Source: JAFGFG01 sp964442905 (lineage in GTDB: Archaea; Aenigmatarchaeota; Aenigmatarchaeia; QMZP01; JAFGSV01). From it: DNA of 10,264 nucleotides. Made by a program: the position numbers and the translations under genes. The notes below the pieces were generated by a model. It saw only the letters and a list, made by a program, of their open reading frames with translations, was not told the DNA's origin and made no database searches. Location: the NCBI GenBank assembly GCA_964442905.1, contig CAYUBD010000036.1, positions 1-10,264 on the forward strand. Reading direction: 5' to 3'. Positions 1 to 5,528 of the stretch are shown here, one piece after another (positions within the stretch are counted from its first letter, which is position 1; each line of letters starts with the position of its first letter).

Positions 1-3
1 ACT

Positions 4-2862
4 ATGAACGCCAAAGAGAAGCTGAAGCGCGATTTCGGCAGGAATCCTGACAAGTACTACAAGGTCAAGATATTCGATGAGCTGGGTTTTGTCAGGCGGA
101 AGTGCCCCAAGTGCGGTTCATATTACTGGACGCTGGAAAAGGACAGCAAACACTGTCCGAACCCGCCATGCTCCGATTACAGCTTCATAGGAAGGCCTCC
201 CATAAAGAAGATGGATTACATAGAGACCTGGAAGACAATAGAGAGATTCTTTGTGAAAAATGGCCACGAATCGGTACCCTCCTATCCAGTCGTGTGCAGA
301 TGGTTCCCGGGACTTTTCTTCACCGTGGCAAGCATCGTGGCTTTCCAGCGATCCGTTGCCGGCAAGACAGTATTCGATATGCCTGCCGAAAGGGTAATCA
401 TACCGCAGGTCTGTCTCAGGTTTTCAGACATCGATAACGTGGGTGTCACAGGAAGGCACATGACCAACTTCACCATGATTGGACAGCACTCCATATACGA
501 GAAGGTGAAGGGCGTCCAGAAAGGATACTGGAAGGATACATGCATAGACCTGGACTACAGGCTGCTGACTGAAGCGCTTGGCATGAAGCCTGAAGACATT
601 CAATTCATGGAAGACGTCTGGGTCGGTCCTAATGCGTTCGGCTATTCACTTGAATACTTCACTGGGGGACTCGAGCTGGGCAATGCTGTGTTCACGGAGT
701 TCGTCGGAACGCCGGAGAAGTACAAGCCAATGGGCTACAGGGTCATAGACATGGGTGCAGGTCTGGAGAGGTTCACGTGGCTCAGCCAGGGAACGCCCAC
801 TGCGTATGACGCGGTCTACGGACCCGTCATTAAGCACGTCAAGAAGGCCGGTGACTTTGATGTGGAACTTTTCAAGAGGTATGCTGCAATAGCCGGGGGG
901 CTGAACATCGACGAGATACAGGATATCGCTAAAGTCAGAGAAAATATAGCGAAAGAGCTGAGGGTCAGTGTCGATGCGCTCAACAGGAATGTCGAGCCGC
1001 TTCAGGCGCTATACGCGATAGCGGACCATACGAAGACTCTGCTATATGCCATAGCGGACGGCGGCCTCCTGAGCAACGTCGGAGGCGGGTATAACCTGAG
1101 GATAATATTCAGGAGGGCTCTGAGCTTCATTGAGAAATACGGCCTGGACATAGACCTGTTCGACGTATGCAGGAAGCATGCGCAATACCTGAAACCGCTG
1201 AATCCGGAACTGGTGAAATCGTTGCCTGAACTGGAGCAGATACTTGAGCTGGAGAAAGAGCGTTATAATTCGACACTCAAGAAAGGGACTGTCATTGTCA
1301 AGGACATGTTAAACAAGAGCCTGAAGCTCAGCAATGACAAGCTCATACAGATGTACGAATCACAGGGGATAACACCGGAGCTTATAGAAAAAGTCGCTGA
1401 GAAGGAACACATGGCCGTTGAAATTCCAAAGGACTTCTATCAGGAGCTTTCCGGCAGGCACATGAAAGAAACTGTAAAAAGAGATAAAAGGACTTCATTA
1501 AATCTGAAGGGTCTGCCCGGGACAGAACTCATGTTTTACGATAAAGAAAAAGACAGCAAATTCAGTGCAAGAGTTCTGAAGGTGATAAAGTCCGGCAAGG
1601 ATGAATGGGTAGTCCTCAACAAAACGCTGTTCTACCCAGAAGGCGGCGGGCAGGATTACGACCTGGGAACCATCAATGGAAAGGAAGTGCTCGAGGTCCG
1701 GAAGTTCGGAAACGTTGTCGCACATAGAACGAAGAATCCCGGTTTCGGTGCTGGTGACACTGTAAAGGGCGTGATAGACTGGAAGAGGAGAACGCAACTG
1801 GCGCAGCATCACACCGCAGTGCATCTGATAAACGGCGCAGCCAGGAAAATGCTGGGGAATCACGTCTGGCAGGCCGGGGCGGGGAAGAGCCTGGAAAAGG
1901 CGCATCTGGACATTTCACATTACGAAGCACTGACGCTTGATGACATTGCAAAGCTTGAGGAGATGGCCAACGGCATTGTCAGGCAGAAGGTGAAGATAAC
2001 CAAGAAGTTCCTGCCCAGACCGGAGGCCGAGAAACTCTACGGCATGAGGATATACCAGGGTGGTGCCATACCCGACAGGATGGTGAGGATTGTCAACACG
2101 CCCGGATGGGATGTTGAGGCATGCGCAGGCACGCACCTGAGCAACACAAGGGACACCGGCAGGATTGTGATAACTTCATCTGAGCGCATCCAGGACGGCG
2201 TTGTGAGGCTATCACTCGTTGCAGGAGAAGCGGCCGAGAAGTACCTGAAGACTGTGAAATCCGAAGCCACCAGCCTGCACAGCATACTGAAGGGTAACGG
2301 ATTCATCAGGTTCTCAGGGAAGCTCTCTCTGAAGGATGACTTCAGTGTGATTTCCGACCTCAGGAAAGCATCGCAGGATTTCTCTGTTGGTATAGAGATG
2401 TTAGCCAATACAGCGGATAAGTTCATGAAGGATCTGAAGGGCGCGAAAATAGCTGTAAAGCCCGTGACATTCGATGACCTGAGCTCAGCGATGGCTTATC
2501 TGTTCGATGCATGGAAAACTGCGAGAAAGGCCATAGATGAAGCCAAGAACATGGCTGCAGGCAGGATGTCCGAAGACCTCTTGAAAAGGACGGAAAACGG
2601 ATTCCTGATTGAGGTATTAGATTGTGACAGGAATGAGATGATAAAGACCGCATCTGTTCTCACAACAAAGGACCCCAAACTAACTGTTGTACTTGCCAAC
2701 AAAAAATGCGATTTTATTGTCATGAGCAAGGTGAGGGACGCGGGCCAGGTTATGGAGAAGGTCTGCGCAAAATGCGGCGGTAAGGGCGGCGGCCACGGAA
2801 ACTTGGCTCAGGGGAAGATATCTGATATCGACAAACTGCTGAAGATTAATAAAGAACTCTAG
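4..2862 (+). CDS. alaS: Alanyl-tRNA synthetase, archaeal type
   Basis: A class II synthetase that charges tRNA-Ala in the cytoplasm and hydrolyses mischarged Ser- and Gly-tRNA-Ala. The 952-residue protein is within the usual archaeal length. An archaeal-type N-terminal Cys cluster (C34, C37, C51, C56, probably zinc-binding) precedes the class II core (about 70-470), which includes DMGAGLERF (249-257) and SQGTPTAYDAVYG. The editing domain carries both metal-binding motifs, HTAVH (H603, H607) and CAGTH (C707, H711). A helical linker leads to a C-terminal DHHA1 domain with GGKGGGHG near residue 925. All expected motifs are intact. The ATG at 4 fits the usual N-terminal length before the Cys cluster, but only three bases lie upstream, so no ribosome binding site or promoter can be seen and a slightly earlier start cannot be excluded. 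Its stop overlaps the convergent minus-strand gene by 4 bp. Confidence 0.97.
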   Translation: MNAKEKLKRDFGRNPDKYYKVKIFDELGFVRRKCPKCGSYYWTLEKDSKHCPNPPCSDYSFIGRPPIKKMDYIETWKTIERFFVKNGHESVPSYPVVCRWFPGLFFTVASIVAFQRSVAGKTVFDMPAERVIIPQVCLRFSDIDNVGVTGRHMTNFTMIGQHSIYEKVKGVQKGYWKDTCIDLDYRLLTEALGMKPEDIQFMEDVWVGPNAFGYSLEYFTGGLELGNAVFTEFVGTPEKYKPMGYRVIDMGAGLERFTWLSQGTPTAYDAVYGPVIKHVKKAGDFDVELFKRYAAIAGGLNIDEIQDIAKVRENIAKELRVSVDALNRNVEPLQALYAIADHTKTLLYAIADGGLLSNVGGGYNLRIIFRRALSFIEKYGLDIDLFDVCRKHAQYLKPLNPELVKSLPELEQILELEKERYNSTLKKGTVIVKDMLNKSLKLSNDKLIQMYESQGITPELIEKVAEKEHMAVEIPKDFYQELSGRHMKETVKRDKRTSLNLKGLPGTELMFYDKEKDSKFSARVLKVIKSGKDEWVVLNKTLFYPEGGGQDYDLGTINGKEVLEVRKFGNVVAHRTKNPGFGAGDTVKGVIDWKRRTQLAQHHTAVHLINGAARKMLGNHVWQAGAGKSLEKAHLDISHYEALTLDDIAKLEEMANGIVRQKVKITKKFLPRPEAEKLYGMRIYQGGAIPDRMVRIVNTPGWDVEACAGTHLSNTRDTGRIVITSSERIQDGVVRLSLVAGEAAEKYLKTVKSEATSLHSILKGNGFIRFSGKLSLKDDFSVISDLRKASQDFSVGIEMLANTADKFMKDLKGAKIAVKPVTFDDLSSAMAYLFDAWKTARKAIDEAKNMAAGRMSEDLLKRTENGFLIEVLDCDRNEMIKTASVLTTKDPKLTVVLANKKCDFIVMSKVRDAGQVMEKVCAKCGGKGGGHGNLAQGKISDIDKLLKINKEL

Positions 2863-3299
2863 ATACTCCTCAGTAAGCACTCCTTTGGCTGGACGTAGGT
2901 GTTGTCGCAGAAGACGTCAAAGAGCTGGACTTCCGTGATGTTTTCAAGAGGGATTACATCACCGCTAGGCGCTATCATCTGATTGAGAGTCTGGTTATCA
3001 TGCGAGACTTGAACCTTCTCCAGAACAAGGAAATCATTGAACCTGCCCACAAAGCTTTCATAAAGAGGTATCCTTTCCATGCTTTCCTCACCCGGGGTGT
3101 AAAGGTATTCGATCAGCATGCGGCCAGAACGCAGAATTGTCACTTTTTCCTTTCCTGTGAGCGGCTGGTCGTAGACATTTTCTATCTTCATGCCGGTCGG
3201 GCCGGTCTCTATGTTATAGCTCATGGCCATGCCCATGGCCCAGGTTATCATCATGACACCGACCACTACACTGAATACGAACTGCCTGTCGATTTTCAT
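2859..3299 (-). CDS. Membrane-anchored hypothetical protein, one N-terminal span
   Basis: I do not recognise a family. The 146-residue protein starts MKIDRQ, followed by a hydrophobic segment (about 7-27) that fits a signal anchor or signal peptide. The remaining 115 or so residues would lie outside the cytoplasm. They look like mixed alpha/beta with a possible beta-strand stretch (KVTILRSGRMLIEYLYTP) and end with two cysteines, C131 and C141, in a short tail that could form a disulfide. The start codon overlaps the stop of the upstream winged-helix gene (ATGA at 3296-3299). No ribosome binding site sits at normal spacing (a GAGGA lies about 12 nt off), so translation is probably coupled. The 3' end overlaps the stop of the convergent alaS. 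The coupling suggests a shared process with the DNA-binding neighbour, but that is inference. Confidence 0.8.
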   Translation of the reverse strand: MKIDRQFVFSVVVGVMMITWAMGMAMSYNIETGPTGMKIENVYDQPLTGKEKVTILRSGRMLIEYLYTPGEESMERIPLYESFVGRFNDFLVLEKVQVSHDNQTLNQMIAPSGDVIPLENITEVQLFDVFCDNTYVQPKECLLRSI

Positions 3300-3604
3300 G
3301 CGTTTACTTTGTTCCTCATTTTTAAATAACTTATGACCTGTTCCGGCTTTAGCTTGGGGTTTGTCAGACTGACCAGCTTTACCTGCAGACCGATAGCCTC
3401 CAATTCAGGCGGCTGTACGATATCGACTATTGGGTCCATGTAAAGGTCCAGCGTTCTGGAGACCGTCCATTTGTGGAGCGAAGCCCTCTTGGCAATCTCC
3501 GAGACCGTGAGGAAACCCTCCTCCTCTTCGGCGGCCCTCTTCAGAATCCTGAATATCTTTATGATGTTCACGCTGGTGTTCCTGTACGCTTTCTTCTTCG
3601 CCAT
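3296..3604 (-). CDS. Small winged-helix DNA-binding protein
   Basis: A 102-residue basic protein. A basic start (MAKKKAYRN) leads into a helix with an acidic run (about 12-29). Residues 32-56 (LTVSEIAKRASLHKWTVSRT) read as a helix-turn-helix with a TVSR recognition-helix signature. The strand-rich stretch after it (DPIVDIVQPPELEAIGLQVKLVSL) would form the wing, followed by a C-terminal helix. A cytoplasmic transcription regulator is the likely role; target and ligand are unknown. The ATG at 3604 has no Shine-Dalgarno upstream but a T-rich TATA-like box centred about 24 nt away, consistent with a leaderless start. The gene lies 29 bp after the tRNA-Gln gene and is coupled by ATGA to the membrane protein downstream. 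The alternative is a non-regulatory nucleic-acid-binding protein. Confidence 0.82.
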   Translation of the reverse strand: MAKKKAYRNTSVNIIKIFRILKRAAEEEEGFLTVSEIAKRASLHKWTVSRTLDLYMDPIVDIVQPPELEAIGLQVKLVSLTNPKLKPEQVISYLKMRNKVNA

Positions 3605-3622
3605 TACTATTTATCGGCATCA

Positions 3623-3634
3623 GAAAATAAAAAT
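3623..3634 (-). promoter_or_regulatory. T-rich tract: tRNA terminator and/or TATA box
   Basis: On the minus strand TTTTTATTTT begins directly after the discriminator base A of tRNA-Gln. It is a plausible archaeal oligo-T terminator for the tRNA. Its centre is also about 24 nt upstream of the ATG at 3604, the right distance for a TATA box driving a leaderless message of the winged-helix gene. Both roles are inferred from position and base content. Confidence 0.45.
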
Positions 3635-3753
3635 AGCCCTGGGCGGATTTGAACCGCCGTCACCGGTTTTCCTCGTTTTCATCGCCCGAAGGCATCAAAT
3701 CTTCAGAGCAAAACCCCAAAGACCGGCATCCTTGACCGCTAGACTACAGGGCT
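3634..3753 (-). tRNA. tRNA-Gln(UUG) with 47-nt intron at 37/38
   Basis: The minus strand folds as a full cloverleaf. The acceptor is AGCCCTG/CAGGGCT with A1-U72. The D arm is GTCT/GGAT with GG at 18-19, the anticodon stem is CCGGT/ACCGG, the variable loop is 4 nt (TGAC), and the T arm is GGCGG-TTCAAAT-CCGCC. The discriminator is A73 and CCA is not encoded. The anticodon TTG (3719-3717) reads CAA and CAG. The mature tRNA is 73 nt. The exons are 3753-3716 and 3668-3634; the intron follows G37. The A1-U72 pair is typical of archaeal tRNA-Gln, which is usually charged through Glu-tRNA-Gln amidation. A TATA-like box lies about 30 nt upstream. Confidence 0.95.
3669..3715 (-). other. Archaeal tRNA intron with bulge-helix-bulge
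   Basis: The 47-nt intron and flanking exon bases fit a bulge-helix-bulge. C32-U35 (CUUU) pair with GAGG near the intron 3' end (two pairs are G-U). The 5' bulge is G36 G37 | G and the 3' bulge is A A | A38, each cut after its second base. An inner helix pairs GUUUU with AAAAC. The intron core has a GCC-UUCG-GGC tetraloop hairpin. This is the expected substrate of the archaeal tRNA splicing endonuclease. Confidence 0.85.
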
Positions 3754-3780
3754 ATTGATAAATAGAATAACGCGTGGATT

Positions 3781-3790
3781 TATTTAAGTA
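3781..3790 (-). promoter_or_regulatory. TATA-like box of tRNA-Gln
   Basis: The minus strand reads TACTTAAATA, with its AT core 28-34 nt upstream of the mature tRNA 5' end. That is close to the usual archaeal TATA-to-start distance. It lies directly after the stop codon of the upstream winged-helix gene, so the tRNA appears to have its own promoter. Confidence 0.55.
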
Positions 3791-4060
3791 TCATGATGTC
3801 AGAAAACCCTGTCCCCGGTGCAGAGTGTCTCTTTTTTCAGGATTTTTTATTTGCCGCAGCAGACGTGTCCCTTTCTGCGTTATGACAAAGCATTTCTCTC
3901 CCACCGGTTCTACAACCTTTACGCAGTCCATTGATTGAAGTTTCTGAATAGCCGTGCTCACTCCGTCCCCTTCACCGAATTCTGAATTGAGTTCGCTCGC
4001 TTTTGCGAGAAGCAGCTTGCTAAGCAATTCCAGTACCTTTATCTCACTTTCAGTCAGCAT
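3791..4060 (-). CDS. Small winged-helix protein, MarR-like
   Basis: An 89-residue protein with a compact winged-helix layout. LTESEIKVLELLSKLLLAKA is a first helix pair, SELNSEFGEGDGVSTAIQKL fits a helix-turn-helix with an acidic loop, and the stretch VKVVEPVGEKCFVITQKG would be the wing. A final helix (TRLLRQI) and a charged tail follow. The end of the wing, ITQKG followed by TRLL, is typical of MarR/PadR-like regulators. The start at 4060 is chosen over an ATG 33 bp upstream because AGGTGA lies 4 nt before it. That AGGTGA is formed by the last Arg codon and the TGA stop of the DJ-1 gene, so the two genes are translationally linked. It may regulate its own operon or the divergent gene; that is inference. 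Confidence 0.8.
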   Translation of the reverse strand: MLTESEIKVLELLSKLLLAKASELNSEFGEGDGVSTAIQKLQSMDCVKVVEPVGEKCFVITQKGTRLLRQIKNPEKRDTLHRGQGFLTS

Positions 4061-4064
4061 TGAA

Positions 4065-4601
4065 TCACCTGAAAAGAAGCTGCTCCTTGACATTCTTCAT
4101 GGTTTCCTTTCCCGCAATATGCTCGACCAGCCTGAGTGCGAACTCCATGGATGTGCCAGGTCCCTGGGAAGTTATGACATTACCGTCTGACAGAACCCTC
4201 TCATTCCTGGGCTTTGGTATGTACTTTTCCAGTCCAGGATAAACGGTTGCCTTCACATTCGTCAGTATGCCTGCCTCCGCCAACACCGTCGGCGCACCGC
4301 ATACCGCGGCTACCAGCTTGCCGTCACGGTGGTAATCGCCTATGATTTTAACTATTTTATTTGATTTGGAGAGATTGGTGTATCCTGGTGACCCTCCTAC
4401 CAGAACGAGGGCATCATAGTCCTTTTCGACTACATCATCGAGTTTTGTATCGGTGATGACCTTCACGCCCCGGCTTCCCTCTACTATGGTACCGGGAAGT
4501 CCTGCCGTCGTGACCTTTATGCCGGCTCTCCTCAGAACATCAACCACAGTCATTGCTTCTATTTCCTCAAATCCCTCTGCAAATGGAACCAAGACTTTCA
4601 T
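4065..4601 (-). CDS. DJ-1/PfpI family protein
   Basis: A 178-residue cytoplasmic protein of the DJ-1 (PARK7/YajL) branch of the DJ-1/PfpI superfamily. It starts MKVLVPFAEGFEEIEA, where E15 is the conserved acid that contacts the active cysteine. VDVLRRAGIKVTTAGL follows. The nucleophile elbow is AAVCGAPT with C101, and the C-terminal signature is ITSQGPGTSMEFAL (about 143-156). The His seen near the Cys in human DJ-1 appears replaced by Tyr in ATVYP. Members have been described as glyoxalase or deglycase-like enzymes, redox-responsive chaperones or proteases; which applies here cannot be told. The start at 4601 is chosen because AAGGTGA lies 4 nt upstream and the family N-terminus begins there. 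An ATG 123 bp upstream would add an atypical extension through promoter-like DNA. It is first in an operon with the winged-helix gene 4 bp downstream. Confidence 0.93.
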   Translation of the reverse strand: MKVLVPFAEGFEEIEAMTVVDVLRRAGIKVTTAGLPGTIVEGSRGVKVITDTKLDDVVEKDYDALVLVGGSPGYTNLSKSNKIVKIIGDYHRDGKLVAAVCGAPTVLAEAGILTNVKATVYPGLEKYIPKPRNERVLSDGNVITSQGPGTSMEFALRLVEHIAGKETMKNVKEQLLFR

Positions 4602-4605
4602 TCTA

Positions 4606-4612
4606 TCACCTT
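4606..4612 (-). promoter_or_regulatory. Shine-Dalgarno that sets the DJ-1 start
   Basis: AAGGTGA on the minus strand lies 4 nt before the ATG at 4601. It supports the shorter 178-residue protein over the 219-residue reading. Confidence 0.7.
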
Positions 4613-4622
4613 GGAAATCATG

Positions 4623-4674
4623 ATTTAAAAATATGCCGGTTGTCCATGATAATGGACCTGAAAGCAATATATGA
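4623..4674 (-). promoter_or_regulatory. Candidate promoter elements for the DJ-1 operon
   Basis: Two TATA-like elements are visible on the minus strand: TTTTTAAATC (4632-4623) and CATATATTGC (4674-4665). The nearer one would put the transcript start almost on the ATG and leave out the Shine-Dalgarno. The farther one would give a leader of about 40 nt that keeps it, so I favour the farther one. A perfect 16-bp palindrome (4642-4657) lies between them. Confidence 0.35.
4642..4657. repeat. Perfect 16-bp inverted repeat, possible operator
   Basis: GTCCAT-GATA-ATGGAC has two perfect 6-bp arms around a 4-bp centre, in the divergent control region between the DJ-1 operon and the gene at 4753. Size and place suit a dimeric winged-helix operator. 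There is no following T-run, which argues against a terminator. The binding protein is unknown. Confidence 0.45.
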
Positions 4675-4690
4675 TGCATTTGACCGGTAA

Positions 4691-4707
4691 ATGCCCAAAA
4701 GTGGCAT
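4691..4707. repeat. ATGCC-N7-GGCAT inverted repeat beside a TATA box
   Basis: The arms ATGCC (4691-4695) and GGCAT (4703-4707) are separated by 7 bp and end 4 bp before the TATA-like box of the plus-strand gene. Further ATGCC copies lie at 4633-4637 and 4725-4729. Position at the BRE/TATA edge fits a regulator site, but arm length is short and chance cannot be excluded. Confidence 0.35.
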
Positions 4708-4710
4708 AAA

Positions 4711-4720
4711 GTTTTTATAA
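4711..4720 (+). promoter_or_regulatory. TATA-like box of the gene at 4753
   Basis: GTTTTTATAA is centred about 37 nt upstream of the ATG. That would start transcription near 4741-4743, giving a very short leader that just holds the Shine-Dalgarno GGGTGA (4743-4748). Confidence 0.5.
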
Positions 4721-4752
4721 ACACATGCCAATGTTTAGTAAAGGGTGAAAAA

Positions 4753-5157
4753 ATGCCTATAATAGGACTCAGTTACAAGAAAATAGAAGCGAGGAAAGAA
4801 GGTGGGACGGTCAGGCAGGAAGTTAAGGTTAACAGCACACCTATCATATCAAGCGTGAAGGAAGTCACGGTGTCCAACCTGACCAAGAAAGCATTGTCGA
4901 TAGGATTCGAGTTCATTACAAAGTACGACCCGGGATTCGCAACGATAATCATAGAGGGTAGCCTTATGTATATGGCTGATAGCAACAAGCCGATACTCGA
5001 TGAATTTGAAAAAAACAAGAAGTTGCCGGAAAAAACGTCACTCGAGGTATTGAATTACCTTTTCAGGCACTGCCTGCTGAAAGCATCTCTTCTGGCTGAT
5101 GATCTGCAGCTTCCGCCTCCGATGCCAATGCCCAAGATAACGCCGAAAAAGAAGTAA
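4753..5157 (+). CDS. Conserved-looking 134-aa protein, possible SecB-like layout
   Basis: I cannot name a family firmly. The soluble protein has an N-terminal stretch of probable beta strands (about 18-75, including VRQEVKVNSTPIIS and the IGFEFITKYDPG/ATIIIEGSLMYM pair). A charged loop follows, then a long helix (about 96-118, LEVLNYLFRHCLLKASLLAD) and a Pro-rich, basic tail (LPPPMPMPKITPKKK). Antiparallel strands, then a long helix, then a short LPP segment recall SecB-type chaperones. This is a fold-level impression only. No signal peptide or membrane span is present. GGGTGA lies 4 nt before the ATG. It is transcribed divergently from the DJ-1 operon and ends before an oligo-T terminator, so it is probably monocistronic. 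Confidence 0.8.
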   Translation: MPIIGLSYKKIEARKEGGTVRQEVKVNSTPIISSVKEVTVSNLTKKALSIGFEFITKYDPGFATIIIEGSLMYMADSNKPILDEFEKNKKLPEKTSLEVLNYLFRHCLLKASLLADDLQLPPPMPMPKITPKKK

Positions 5158-5175
5158 TCTCGACCTTTCTGAATC

Positions 5176-5182
5176 TTTTTTT
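5176..5182 (+). terminator. Oligo-T terminator after the 134-aa gene
   Basis: A run of seven T lies about 20 bp after the stop codon at 5157, with no strong hairpin before it. That is typical of archaeal intrinsic termination. The 42-bp gap separates two convergent genes. Confidence 0.5.
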
Positions 5183-5199
5183 AGGTTATTCTATAGTTA

Positions 5200-5490
5200 T
5201 CAGACGAAAGCAGAACCTATAAACAGGAACGCCAGGATGGCCAGTCCTCCCAGCATCAGCATGGCTATGGTCTTCATGGACCCGAAAATGAACTTGACAA
5301 CGAAAAAACCGACTGCGGCGAGAATCACAATGACGATTATGAGCCCAAGTCCGCCACCCACTCCAAGAACCCCTGAAAGTGACTCGATGAGGTTTCCGCC
5401 GAGTCCCATAAGGCTCAGAATGGTGCCTATGGTGTTCTCTAATATTAGGCTTATCATGTCAAGCATGACGAAAATTGGGCCTTCTGCCAT
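5200..5490 (-). CDS. Small membrane protein, two predicted spans
   Basis: A 96-residue, very hydrophobic protein that I do not recognise. An amphipathic, Leu/Ile-rich N-terminal part (about 6-40, with Gly-rich GLGG and GVGGG) precedes two probable spans: about 48-70 (LGLIIVIVILAAVGFFVVKF) and 74-95 (TIAMLMLGGLAILAFLFIGS), joined by a very short loop. A helical hairpin in the membrane is likely. Size and layout resemble holins or small pore-like proteins, but there is no specific motif, so no function is assigned. There is no Shine-Dalgarno before the ATG at 5490. A TATA-like box centred about 23 nt upstream suggests a leaderless message. Neighbours give no functional hint. Confidence 0.75.
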   Translation of the reverse strand: MAEGPIFVMLDMISLILENTIGTILSLMGLGGNLIESLSGVLGVGGGLGLIIVIVILAAVGFFVVKFIFGSMKTIAMLMLGGLAILAFLFIGSAFV

Positions 5491-5508
5491 GGTAAATAGT
5501 TGGCAGCC

Positions 5509-5520
5509 ATATTAAAAAAA
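5509..5520 (-). promoter_or_regulatory. TATA-like box, leaderless start
   Basis: TTTTTTTAATAT on the minus strand has its core centred about 23 nt upstream of the ATG at 5490. There is no ribosome binding site in between, so transcription probably begins at or within a few nt of the start codon. It fits between this gene and the stop of FEN-1 at 5529. Confidence 0.5.
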
Positions 5521-5528
5521 CACCCGGG

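Noticed and set aside
1498..1951. Minus-strand open frames inside alaS
   Set aside because: They oppose the conserved editing domain of AlaRS and show no motifs of their own.
4061..4093. 11-residue N-terminal extension of the small winged-helix protein
   Set aside because: It would overlap the DJ-1 gene, and the AGGTGA is placed for the ATG at 4060.
4646..4680. Possible C/D box small RNA (ATGATAA, CTGA, ATGATGC)
   Set aside because: The box-like words are too close together and in the wrong order for a C/D RNA with guide regions, and no matching terminal stem is seen.
4602..4724. N-terminal extension of the DJ-1 protein (ATG at 4724)
   Set aside because: The added residues do not match the family, the stretch holds TATA-like boxes and a palindrome, and the ATG at 4601 has a well-placed AAGGTGA.
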